From assembly GCA_003049485.1 (NCBI GenBank), contig PYST01000066.1, forward strand, positions 1-64,000: 64,000 bases of DNA. The letters are read 5' to 3'. Origin of the DNA: Ophioceras dolichostomum (lineage: Eukaryota; Ascomycota; Sordariomycetes; Magnaporthales; Ophioceraceae). The notes beneath the pieces were generated by a model. That model worked only from the letters and a program-made list of their open reading frames with translations, was not told where the DNA came from and made no database searches. A program made the position numbers and the translations under genes. Shown here piece after piece: positions 10,678 through 20,749 of this stretch (position 1 is the first letter of the stretch; each line of letters opens with the position of its first letter).

Positions 10678-12393
10678 ATGTCGAAATTGACCACCCCCTC
10701 CTTGGGCACCATCGCCATTGATGTCCCCATCGTTTCTGGACGTCGTCGGCCCGCTCCAAACCTCAACGACCTTCCCGTAGAGATTCTGGAACAGATCTTC
10801 CTCGACTTCATCCCGGACCCACCAGAAATCGGAGAGACCAAACCCACGATACACTATTCGAAGATACCACCCGATGATCCCTGGTACAATTACACGCGAT
10901 GCCGGAGCACCTTGCGCAGCCTGTCCTCCGTTTCGCGTAACCTCGTCCGCGTCGCGCAGCCAATGCTCTATCGCACCGTGGCCATCACCAGCGAAAGGTC
11001 TTTGGCCGAGCTCCTGCGCACCACGATCGAGCACCCGGAATATGCCCTGTGGATACGGTTCCTCTCCATCCATCTGACCCTGACCGAATCCGCGGTCTGG
11101 CGAGCATGCTGGAAGCGGTGCAGGAAGGTGCTTCGACGCATAGACCCCAGGCTGTTCATGCACCAGATGCCACTCTGTGCGATCCTCACCCTTCTGACCG
11201 TGCCCCCTCCCATGCATGGGAACCCCGACCGCTGTGGCGACATTGCGGAACTTATGGTAGCGTCGCTCCTGTTCAGCGCCCAGAAGCTGGAGACGCTCAT
11301 GATCCAGGTGCCTCTCTGCTGCGGCGACCGGGAGTACGAGCGTCTGGTGGCGATGCTCAACCCGTGCCCGGGCCTACTGACTTCTGTCTCTCGTCTGAGC
11401 CCGAAGTACCAGTATTTCCCACCGTGTCCGACACTATCGACGCTGTTGATGCAGTGCGATCCGGAGCGAGCCGCGGCCTTCGAAATCGACGTTAACACTG
11501 CCGATGACGAGCCTATTCTGACGCCGTCTAGACAGGGCAGTTACCATCTGCTCTTCGCCGCTTTCCCCAACCTCACTACCGTCGAGTGCACTTGGGACGA
11601 CGGCCGGTGGGAATCAGGCCGTGGTTTAGCAGTCCACGAGCCAGGCTGCAAAGGCGCGACGGGGCTCCTCCAAACCCCACCCAAGATCAAGCACCTCTTT
11701 CTGCACGACAGCTTCTGCACCCCCTCTGACCTGACCTTCGTGATGAAGAGGTTTCCCCACCTGGAGACGCTCTACCTCACGCCTCACCACGAGGCTCCGG
11801 CGCGCGAATACCACGAGGCAACCAGCCAATTGCCGCACAACGGCTCGCTCGACCAGGCCCTCCACACGTGGGGCCTGAACCTGCGCGAGCTCGACATCGC
11901 CTGGCTCGACTACCCCGAGCTCGAGCTCAGCGACTGGGGCCTCGAGAACCCCACGCTCACCAGGCTCGTGTCGCTCCCGAAGCTCGTGAAGCTCGAGAAG
12001 CTGTGCGTGCAATTCCAGCTGCTCTTCGCGGAGGACAAGGTCCTGGACGAGCCGCTCGCCAATATGCTGCCCCGGTCGCTCGTCGAGCTGACGCTGGAGG
12101 ACTGGTGGGGCTCCGACGCCGAGCTCGACATCGACCTCTGGCTGGCCGACGACGCCGAGCACAACTACCGCTGCGAGGCCAGCGCCGCGTACCGCGACGA
12201 GGTCAAGCGCATGCTCACCGAGTTCGCGCGCTCCTGCCCGGACCGCCTGCCCAAGCTGCGCCGCGTGGTCCTGCAGTCGAGGATCCCGTCGAGCTGGTCG
12301 CGGCCCGGCGTCATCACGCTCGAGGAGCAGTTCAAGGACCTCACGGTTGAGTTTGAGTCCCGGGGTGTTGAGTTCAAGCCGTGCGAGATCTGA
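10678..12393 (+). CDS. F-box domain protein
   Basis: Intronless, 571 aa from the first ATG in the frame. An F-box-like segment lies near residues 20-45 (APNLNDLPVEILEQIFLDFI), followed by a helix typical of the motif (STLRSLSSVSRNLVRVAQPMLYRTV). The rest alternates Leu-rich strands and helices (for example LTRLVSLPKLVKLEKLCVQF), consistent with irregular leucine-rich repeats. Such proteins usually act as substrate receptors of SCF ubiquitin ligases. This type is very numerous and fast-evolving in filamentous fungi, so the target is unknown. The high third-position GC of the 3' half creates long antisense open frames that are not genes. Confidence 0.75.
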   Translation: MSKLTTPSLGTIAIDVPIVSGRRRPAPNLNDLPVEILEQIFLDFIPDPPEIGETKPTIHYSKIPPDDPWYNYTRCRSTLRSLSSVSRNLVRVAQPMLYRTVAITSERSLAELLRTTIEHPEYALWIRFLSIHLTLTESAVWRACWKRCRKVLRRIDPRLFMHQMPLCAILTLLTVPPPMHGNPDRCGDIAELMVASLLFSAQKLETLMIQVPLCCGDREYERLVAMLNPCPGLLTSVSRLSPKYQYFPPCPTLSTLLMQCDPERAAAFEIDVNTADDEPILTPSRQGSYHLLFAAFPNLTTVECTWDDGRWESGRGLAVHEPGCKGATGLLQTPPKIKHLFLHDSFCTPSDLTFVMKRFPHLETLYLTPHHEAPAREYHEATSQLPHNGSLDQALHTWGLNLRELDIAWLDYPELELSDWGLENPTLTRLVSLPKLVKLEKLCVQFQLLFAEDKVLDEPLANMLPRSLVELTLEDWWGSDAELDIDLWLADDAEHNYRCEASAAYRDEVKRMLTEFARSCPDRLPKLRRVVLQSRIPSSWSRPGVITLEEQFKDLTVEFESRGVEFKPCEI

Positions 12394-13231
12394 TTCGCCT
12401 CTTTTCTTTTTACTTCTTCCTACGTATCTCTTGGGCTTCTCTTCTTCCTCTTTTATATTTTGTGCTCCTTTCTTCCTCAATTCAAGCCCGATCTTCGGGG
12501 CTTCGGGTCTTGGGCCAAGTTCGCTTCGCCCTGTGTGCGGCTTATTGATAAAGAGAATGCTGAAAAATAGGGGGAGGGGGACGAAAACGATTTGTTTGCG
12601 AGCGACAGAATGAACCAACGATGTCAGCGGACATGAATGATTGAGCGTGCGATCTGGTCTGGTCTTCAAACGAGATAAGCGTTATTGCTATCATAAAGGT
12701 TACTATTATTTTTGCTGTCATTTTTGCTATCTTCTTCCTCTCGTCGGATATTGTGGGATATGGCATTAGGCACAAAAAGGAAACCAATCGCTCGGGACTG
12801 AACTGTATTTTGGATTTCTTGGTATGGCTGCCAGCTATGGGTTGCTTTCCTGTTTCATAAGGGTTTGGAGTCTATCCAGGAGTGGGATCTTTATAGTCTT
12901 TCTCATTTGTAGATGTAAAATGTCCTCAAGTCCAACGAGAATTCGATCTATCATGCCTCGCAGGAGATATGGAACCACGTGACGGCGTGAACAATTTGAC
13001 AGTTGGTGCTTCCCCCGTTGACGGGACACGTCGGAAGCAGTGAGATAGGAGAGATTGGAGCTGCCCCGCCCACGATGAAGTGAGGGGGAGAATCGGATCA
13101 TCCACACAGTCGCTGAAGTCACATCGACCGTTAGCTACCGGAGTCCCTTGTACAGCTGCTCCAACGTTTTTGAACCACCACATACTAGTCAGTCTACTTG
13201 ACTCTGGCATCCACGATATACTCTCAGAAAT
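12394..13231. other. intergenic region, no gene seen
   Basis: T-rich 3' flank of the F-box gene followed by the upstream region of the NIF3-like gene. No coding sequence could be supported. Confidence 0.5.
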
Positions 13232-13718
13232 ATGGCAGCCGCGGTCGCTACAGCGGTAGCGCGCTACAAGCTCGTGTTCTTCGTCCCACCGGCGGCGCTA
13301 GCGCCCTGCAAGGCGGCCGTCTTCGCCGCCGGCGCGGGCCGGTTCCCTGGCCCCGGCAACTACACCGAGTGCTGCTGGACCGCGATGGGCACGGGCCAGT
13401 TCCGGCCGGGCGACGCGGCCAACCCCAACATCGGGGAGGTGGGCAAGCTCGAGGAGATCGAAGAGGCCCGGGTCGAGGTCCTCTGCGTAGGAGAGGACGT
13501 CGCCAGGAAGGCGGTTGAGGAGTTGAAGAAGTGAGTGTTCCTTTTGTTGCCTCTGTCAGAGTCGCGCTCAGTGGCATCGAAGCTTTTTTTTTTTTTTTTT
13601 TTTTTTTTTCCTAGGACACTCTCGGTCTGAGAGGAGCTGACGTTGACTGACACTCATGCGTAGAGCCCATCCGTTCGAGGAGCCAGCTTATGAAGTGTAC
13701 AAGATGGAGAATATGTAA
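13232..13718 (+). CDS. Small NIF3/PII-like (CutA-like fold) protein
   Basis: Exons 13232-13530 and 13664-13718, phase 2, giving 117 aa. The sequence KLVFFVPP near the N-terminus, then GAGRFPGPGNYTECCW, GTGQFRPG, NPNIGEVGKLEEIEEARVEV and the C-terminal AHPFEEPAYEVY (split by the intron) is the domain found as an insertion in bacterial YqfO/NIF3-type proteins and as stand-alone proteins. The fold belongs to the PII/CutA type. Its cellular role is not established. The first intron base after AA is GTGAGT, and the acceptor is TAG. A 26-base T run sits inside the intron. Confidence 0.8.
13584..13609. repeat. poly-T tract inside an intron
   Basis: Twenty-six consecutive T on the sense strand of the NIF3-like gene, about 50 bp before the 3' splice site. 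Likely variable in length. Confidence 0.9.
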
Positions 13719-13980
13719 CCGTTGCCCATGATCGTCGTCTTGCGGCTTGGTGCCTCATCATTGCACCTTGACCTCCGATTCCAAAGCGCAGGTTTGCCAC
13801 ATTGGAGAGGATAGATAGGTGGATGGGAAAGTCTCGCGAAGCCTCGCCGCTGGCTTCTTTAGATTGGCCTCATGATTCTAGCGCACCAGATATCTAAATA
13901 TGAACCCAAACGTTGAGATCATAGTCATATATTAGATAGGAACGCTGCGTCCCGCATCGTCCCAGGGTCCTGCCCTATCC

Positions 13981-14792
13981 TCATACCGCAGGAACAGCAT
14001 ACTCCAACGGTTCCCTTTGTGCTTCCCAAGCAAGCCAGTCTGACCTCGTTGTTCTGTACGATTTTCAAATTTAGAAATGAATCAGTCGTGATCACAGCAG
14101 ATAGAAGTGTACCTTTGGACTGGTACCAAATCAGAGCGCGGGGACGACGCGAAAGAAAGTACTTACGGCAACAATCCCATCCCATTCACCTTCCACACGC
14201 CCAACGCTAGGGCTAACAACTGCATCACGACATAGGCGGCCTTGACCTGCAGCATCTTGGCCTTGTTGGACTCGGTCTCGAAGCGCTCGAAGGCCTGCGC
14301 CGTGCCGACGATGCCCATTATGGGGTTCTTGAAGGCCATGAACACCATCATGATGCTGAATATCTGCAGCGAGTTGCCGGACATATACATCATGAAGAAG
14401 GTCATGGGGAGCTGCTTTATTGGGCCGAGCGCCACCTCCCACGCCTTCTTGACCTTCAGCGTGTCCATCTCCTCGGGTGTGGGTGCCTTCTTGGGTTGCT
14501 TGCCGCCGTCTTTCGCCGCGTCGCGCTTCTGCTCAGGGGTAGGTCGGGTGTCAGCGGCTGGACGGCAGGGTAGGTGTAGGTAGGAAAGGGAGGGCGAGGA
14601 AAGAAAGCAGGAACAGATGATAGGCGTCGGTCAGTTGAGGCAGTCCGTTCGTACCTTGGAGCTCCCTTGTGACTGTGACGGGTAGCCCGGAGGATCGGCG
14701 ATGTTCCCGCTTTTGCTTCTCGCGGGGACTGGTGACTGTAAGTCCATCACCCATCTTGGTGCCACATTCGATGAAGCTGTGAGTCGCGACAT
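13981..14792 (-). CDS. EMC4: ER membrane protein complex subunit 4 (EMC4)
   Basis: A subunit of the EMC insertase, which places tail-anchored and polytopic membrane proteins into the ER. Exons 14792-14655, 14528-14167 and 14053-13981 give 190 aa, the usual fungal length. The family signature is clear: RWVMDLQSPVP near the N-terminus, then DTLKVKKAWEVALGPIKQLP, then two hydrophobic stretches (MTFFMMYMSGNSLQIFSIMMV and AAYVVMQLLALALGVWKV). The short last exon supplies the conserved end, PTTRSDWLAWEAQRE, once spliced. The ATG at 14792 is the simplest start; a further upstream exon cannot be excluded. Confidence 0.9.
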
Positions 14793-15740
14793 ATTTCGAT
14801 GATTTGGAGAGGCAGGCCTTGGGCTAGCGGACGATCGCTGTTGGTGTGCTTCCTGGGCTAGGTGTCGTATGTAGGTTGATAGGCAGGTGTTCCAGTGGTC
14901 CTGTGGTTGTGCAGCCAAATGGCGCCTTGTCAAGTCTCCATCAAAAACCGAAGTGCGGTCCGTGGTGATGATGCGATGGATGGTCAACGATTCAACAGGG
15001 TCCGTGGCGGGTGGGTCGGCTGTGCTTAGTCACCAGCTCCTTCAACCCCTTAACCTCCTGCTACTCAGAGAATGGATGAGAGGATCGCGAAAGCAGCAGA
15101 CCACAGCAGGTCACGACCGACTGCGAACTCGATACGACGACGTCCCGACGGCATAAATCGAGCTATATCCATCTGCGGACTATCAACAAGCGGAACCTCC
15201 AGGCCGCACGAACATCATTGGGTCGCCAAGGCCGAGATTGCGCCCCGGTTGTAGACGAATGTGACGAACTACGGTCGGCTGCCGATTTCCCCCCCGCTCT
15301 CGACATTCGGGGTGCACACACGGTTGGCGGATTTGCTGGATTTGGCTTGCTGCAGAAGAAAGTCACAGGAGTCCAAGACACACCACACACCCCATCCCAG
15401 ACAAGCAACCAAGCCAGCAGAAGCACGCAACAGGCGGGCTGGTTGTATTTGGAGACTCACACACCAGTTTCTCCTTAGCGTCCTGCTAGGTGGAGGGGTT
15501 CGTCGAGACTGCCACAGCTCCAGCTGATGCTGCTGCGGCACCCTCCTTGCTTCCCTGTCATTCCTGCCAGCCCTGCTTGTCCAGCCCGCTTCGCGCAACA
15601 TTGGCGGCTGCCCTAGTTCGCTCTCCATCGGTCGGACCGCCGCCGTCCATCCCTACCTACGTTAGGTATATGGGCTTGCATTCCACGGACCCCTCACAAA
15701 TAGCACCTGGTCACGCCAGCCTTTGGAGGCACACGACATC
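14793..15740. promoter_or_regulatory. divergent promoter region, EMC4 / AP-1 beta
   Basis: About 950 bp between two divergently transcribed membrane-traffic genes. It contains no supported gene, and no specific factor site could be assigned by eye. Confidence 0.4.
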
Positions 15741-18700
15741 ATGTCGGGACCTCAAGGAGCAGGCGACTCTAAGCTGTTCGCTCGAGTAAGCATCCCAGTT
15801 TAGTCCCTTCATCTTTTGCGCAGTACGGAATTATATCCGCTGCATCGCGCCTACCTCAGCCTTCACACTTCTTCTGTATCGCCCTTGCCGCCACGCTTCT
15901 TCCTCCCGTCGTACCTTTCCCGTCTCTGTGTTACCGTCCACTTCCACTCCCGACCTCTCGCGCTTCCGCCGACGGCGAGCCTCGATCCGGGGTACGAACC
16001 TGTTGCCCTGTCTCTACTCCGGGGCGTTCTATGGTCTTTACCTTCCACCCCGCCGTCACCGTCCCTCCCTACCCCCTCCTCGCGATAACCCTCCCAGCTC
16101 CCAACCAGCGACAAGCTTGACCGACGACGCTCCCGATCGTTGCGGCCTGGCGCGAACGCCTTTCCTTTACTCCTACCACTACCACTGCCCCTATCATTAT
16201 CAATATTTCCCAGTTGCCCTTCCTTTATCCTTGCCACTGGTGCACCCGGCGGCTATGCTACACCGCTCCCACGCGTCCATCCTCCGTCCCCCATGATGTT
16301 TATGGCATACCTTCCCCCGCCGGCGGCCTACAGCTCACGCGCAGGGACTTCGCAGGGCAAAGTCGCAGAGCTCCGCCTCGAGCTGAACAGCGGCGGCAAG
16401 AAGGACAAGAACTTCGCGGCGAAGAAGACGGCGCTGAAGAAGATCGTGGCCAACATGACGATGAGCAACAACGATATGGTCGCCTTGTTCCCCGACATCA
16501 TCGGCTGCATGCATATCGAGAGCCTCGAGATAAAGAAGATGTAAGGAAGCGTCCAAGAAGATATTCGGAGACCAGGCGTCTTGCGAACATACACCCAGGA
16601 GTCAGAAGGAGACGGCGCATGTTCAAGACTGTCTGAAGGGAGTGGGGAGAAAGAAGAAAACTGCTGTGGTCTCGCCATATCGCCCGAAGATCTCGATGAT
16701 GATATGATACTGACAAATACTCTGCGCCATGTGGAACTAGGTGCTTCCTTTTCCTGGTTAACTACGCCAGGATGAGGCCAGAGATTGCGATAAAAGCAAT
16801 ACCTGTGCTCGAACATGTATGGGACATACCCCATCCCTCCTGATCACCGCAAGAGTGGCTTATGGCTGATATGATATCACATCCCCATCCACATTACAGG
16901 ACGTGGACGACCCAAATCCGTTGGTGCGAGCTCTCGCCCTACGGACCATGTCATATATCCACGTGAGCGAGTTCTTCAAGGCTTCCGTGCCCCTGGTGAA
17001 GAGGCTCCTGAAGGACTCAGACCCATATGTGCGCAAGACGGCCGCGTACAGTGTTGCCAAGCTCTACGACCACGCCAAGGAGATGGTAGAGAAGTCCGAC
17101 CTAATCGACAGGTTGAACTCGCTACTACGGGACGACAATCCCACAGTCGTGGCGAGCGCCCTAGCCGGGCTGATGGATATCTGGGAACGGAGCGATGCCA
17201 TAAAACTCACAATAGACTACAGCAACGCCTCGAAAATGGTGGCTATCCTCCCTGACTGCTCAGAGTAGGTACACCCCTCGCCAACAACCCGGTTTGGACC
17301 TGACTCTAACACCGACTTCTGACCAATATCAGATGGGGCCAAACATACATACTGGAAGCCTTGATGGCATACGTGCCTGAGGATTCCGGGGAGGCGCTGC
17401 TCCTGGCCGAACGCATCTCGCCTCGGCTATCTCACTCCAACTCGGCAGTGGTGCTCACGTGCATCCGCGTGATTCTGTACCTGATGAACTACATCGCCGA
17501 CCAGAAGCAGATCTCGGCACTCTGCCGTAAGCTCTCGCCACCGCTGGTCACGCTGCTGGCAAAGGGTCCCGAGGTGCAGTACCTGGCGCTGCGGAACGCG
17601 CTGCTGATCCTCCAGCGGCGGCCCGAGGTGCTGCGCAACGACATCCGCGTGTTCTTCTGCAAGTACAACGACCCGATCTACGTCAAGGTCACCAAGCTGG
17701 AGCTCATCTTCATGCTGGCCAATGAGAAGAACATCGACGAAGTTCTGACCGAGCTGCGCGAGTACGCGACCGAGATCGACGTCCACTTCGTGCGCAAGGC
17801 GGTGCGCGCCATCGGCAAGCTGGCCATCAAGATCGAGCCGGCCGCGCCTCGCTGCATCAACCTGCTGCTGGAGCTGGTCGCGACGAAGGTGACGTACATC
17901 GTGCAGGAGGCCACGGTCGTGATCCGCAACATCTTCCGCAAGTACCCGAACCAGTACGAGTCCATCATCGGCACGCTGTGCGAGCACCTCGACTCGCTCG
18001 ACGAGCCCGAGGCCAAGGCGGCCATGGTCTGGGTCATCGGCCAGTACGCCGCGCGCATCGAGAACAGCGACGCGCTGCTGGAGGACTTTCTCTACTCGTT
18101 CGCCGACGAGCCCGTCGAGGTGCAGCTCGCCCTGCTGACGGCCACGGTCAAGTTGTTCATCCAGCGGCCGACCAAGGGGCAGGAGCTCGTCCCCCGCGTG
18201 CTCAAGTGGGCCACGGAGGAGACGGACAACCCGGACCTGCGCGACCGCGCCTACATGTACTGGCGCCTCCTGTCCACCGACATGGGGCTCGCCCGCCAGA
18301 TCGTGATGGGCGAGAAGCCGCCGATCACGGCCGAGTCGGAGCGCCTGGACCCGGCCACGCTCGAGGAGATGTGCCTCAACGTCGGTACCCTCGCCACCGT
18401 CTACCTCAAGCCCGTCCAGACCGTCTTCCGCTCCGCCCGCCCGCGCCGCCTGCAGGACTCGCCCGCCCTCCAGCGCCACGCCCTGCCGGCCGGCTCGGGC
18501 CCGCTGGCGGACACGCCATACGACACGAACAAGACCCTCAGCATGCTCGGCCGCGGCGGGCAGCCGACGGCCGGCATAGACCCGCGGCAAGGAGCAGCTG
18601 CGGGTCAGGGCCAGAGCCAGCAGCGGGATGGCAACCTCGCGCAGGCGGTCAGCGACGCGGACGCGTACTTCGCGGGCGTGGGCGCGCAGGCCATGGCGAA

Positions 18701-18836
18701 CATGCGCGTCGAGGAGAGGGACTCGCTCGGCGGCGGCAACGGTGCCGAGGGCGGCTACGTCGTCAACCAGTACGCTCCGCAGACGGTGCTGCAGTCGCCG
18801 CAGGGTGGGCGGAATGGAGATTTGCTGATGCTCTGA
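15741..18836 (+). CDS. APL2: AP-1 adaptor complex beta subunit (beta-adaptin)
   Basis: Large subunit of the clathrin adaptor AP-1, which sorts cargo between trans-Golgi and endosomes. Exons 15741-15785, 16356-16540, 16741-16816, 16900-17264 and 17333-18836 keep phase to give 724 aa. The first junction restores FAR-GKVAELRLELNSGGKKD, and the second restores EIKKM-CFLFLVNYARMRPEI. The trunk HEAT-like region is unmistakable (NPLVRALALRTMSYIHV, VVLTCIRVILYLMNYIADQK, RAYMYWRLLSTD). After about residue 590 it turns into a Gln/Ala/Gly-rich hinge and stops at GDLLML, with no appendage domain, as in other filamentous fungi. The first intron is long (570 bp). It is assigned to AP-1 rather than AP-2 because of the trunk sequence and missing ear; the alternative is less likely. 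Confidence 0.93.
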
Positions 18837-19921
18837 TGAGTTGGTTAGTCGCAAGAAGAGGGCTTGGAAATTGTTTGAATAGGGCCACAAGAACTTTAGG
18901 AGCCGGTTGTGAAAGAGGAGCGGGTAGATTCCTGCCCTCTCCCCGAACCTCCCTCCGTTTCGTGTCACCTTTCTTTCTCTAGCCGTCTCCGGGCAGAGGC
19001 GAGCTGCGCTGTTTGGCGTTACCTAGCAAAAAGAACCGGAGGGGGCGTTTGCGTTGCTCGTTGTCGATCCTTGTACCTAATGCGCTTGTCAAAGTATTTT
19101 ATACACAGTTTACATACGTTTTGGGGTAACTAGCATCTACCTGGGAAATACTAATACCAAACATAAGATTATTTGTTTGCGCCACGCTCCGAGAGTATCG
19201 CACCTTTTTGTCGCCTCCATGACGGGCTGGTGGCAACCAGCTCATGATGGATGATGTGTTGTGTAAGTGGGCAGGCAGCACGGTCTCGGTTGTTGAGTTG
19301 TAAGCCATGCCTTTGAGAAACCCGAGAACGTACTACTTTTGTGCTCGGGAGCCACTGGAGGAAACCAGGGCAACATGACATAGTTTTGTTTGTTCCAATC
19401 TATAGCCTAGATTTAAGAACGGGTTAGAGATAGGTAGCGAGGAGGGGCATTCCAGGAGCGCCCTCGCCGCGTCTACGCTATGTTCATCACAATAGGTAGA
19501 GAATGCATCTGGCGTTGTCTCGTGGAAGGAAGTGGAGTGCCAGGCAAGCAGGAAATACGCTTTCTAGGACCTCTACCTACTTGTAGATTACGTGAAGTCA
19601 AGGGAGAGGCAATGAACCGAGATACTTCTAACGAAGCGGGAGCGCACCAGGCAGACAAAAAAGCTATCTGGATTGAAATGAGCATAGCATGCTTTTATCT
19701 GTTCTAGTCTCGGTGCCGATCTCTAGAGAGGAACGAACGTCCGTGTAGAATAAAAGACGAGAAAATAAAAATTAAAGGAGCAAAACGCACGCTTTTCTGA
19801 AGGCAAGGCTTGAACAGTAGAGCATGACCATGTCTACCTTTTCCCATCTTCACCTGCTTCTGCAACCCGTTTCCAAACCCCTGTGCCTGTCTGCTTGTCC
19901 ATCCCACTGCAGTTCCCGAAC
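18837..19921. other. intergenic region between convergent genes
   Basis: 3' flanks of the AP-1 beta and GPI-type genes. AT-rich compared with the genes. No coding sequence could be supported. Confidence 0.5.
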
Positions 19922-20749
19922 TTAAGCCAAGAACGCGGCGGCAAATGCGATGGCAGCGATGGCCGCCATAACCACTCCCGTCGGCGGCGGATGGAAGGTC
20001 TTTGGCCCGGCGCCTGGCTGCCCGCTGCCAGGAGCGGATGTCGACGTCGGCGCTCTAGAGGACGTGCCGCTGGTGATGGTGGTGGTGCCGCTGGGAGTGG
20101 TAGTCGGGACGGATGGTACGTACGAGGGCTCAGAGACGGAGGAAGGAAGCCCGGCAGAGTACGTCATGGATACGCCTGTCGCGGTCGTGGCTGACCAGAC
20201 GCTGCTGCTGCCGCCCTCTGTCGTCGTCACGTGGTCGTGAGTCAATGACGACGAGGAGGAGGAGAGGTACGGCGGCGTCGGCAGGGGCAGAGACGAATAC
20301 TGCAGCTCCGTCCCTTCGCCGAGCTGGCTGAAGGTGTCGTCGCTAATGGTGAGGAGGACGCTGGGCGCCATAGACTCGGAGAGGAGTGTGATCACTGTGG
20401 TCTCGGCGGTCTCGAGCGGATGGCCGTCAACCGTGATGGTCCTGGCGTTGGTGATGGTCGTGATGACCTTGGACTTGTCGTATTGAACGGCGGCGTCATG
20501 CGGGAGGCGCCGCTGCTCGGCGGGCGACGATGTCGTCGGCGTCGGCCGGATGACGCTGATGGACCCGTTGTCGATGAAGCTGACAGTGGTGTAGAGAGAG
20601 GTGTCCCGCGGCGCGGTAAGCGTGAGAGTCGTGGTTGTGGTCCCCGATCTCATCTCAACGGTTTTCATGCGAGCGGTGTCGCCGGTGACGCCCACGACGG
20701 CAGTCGCTAGGACAGCGGCGAGTCTGACCATGAAAGCGAATGTGCGCAT
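19922..20749 (-). CDS. Secreted Ser/Thr-rich protein, probable GPI anchor
   Basis: Single exon, 275 aa. It starts with a signal peptide (MRTFAFMVRLAAVLATAVVGVTG), has a Thr/Ser/Pro-rich body with many likely O-glycosylation sites, and ends with a small-residue segment (SGQPGAGPK) followed by a hydrophobic tail (VVMAAIAAIAFAAAFLA) with no charged end. That combination is typical of a GPI-anchored cell-wall or plasma-membrane protein. No enzymatic domain was recognised. The exact omega site was not determined. Confidence 0.75.
   Translation of the reverse strand: MRTFAFMVRLAAVLATAVVGVTGDTARMKTVEMRSGTTTTTLTLTAPRDTSLYTTVSFIDNGSISVIRPTPTTSSPAEQRRLPHDAAVQYDKSKVITTITNARTITVDGHPLETAETTVITLLSESMAPSVLLTISDDTFSQLGEGTELQYSSLPLPTPPYLSSSSSSLTHDHVTTTEGGSSSVWSATTATGVSMTYSAGLPSSVSEPSYVPSVPTTTPSGTTTITSGTSSRAPTSTSAPGSGQPGAGPKTFHPPPTGVVMAAIAAIAFAAAFLA

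Noticed and set aside
7990..12393. Possible biosynthetic gene cluster around the MFS transporter
   Set aside because: No synthase, oxidase or pathway regulator is adjacent; the neighbours are a pseudogene and an F-box gene.
11626..12669. 347-codon minus-strand open frame opposite the F-box gene
   Set aside because: Shadow frame of the GC-rich 3' half of the F-box gene, with no recognisable domain.
15786..16355. Open frames of about 90-140 codons upstream of the AP-1 beta second exon
   Set aside because: They lie in intron 1 and its surroundings; the spliced model restores the conserved N-terminus without them.
17427..18968. 513-codon minus-strand open frame opposite AP-1 beta
   Set aside because: Shadow of a conserved coding exon with biased codons; its translation is low-complexity Arg/Val/Leu/Asp-rich.
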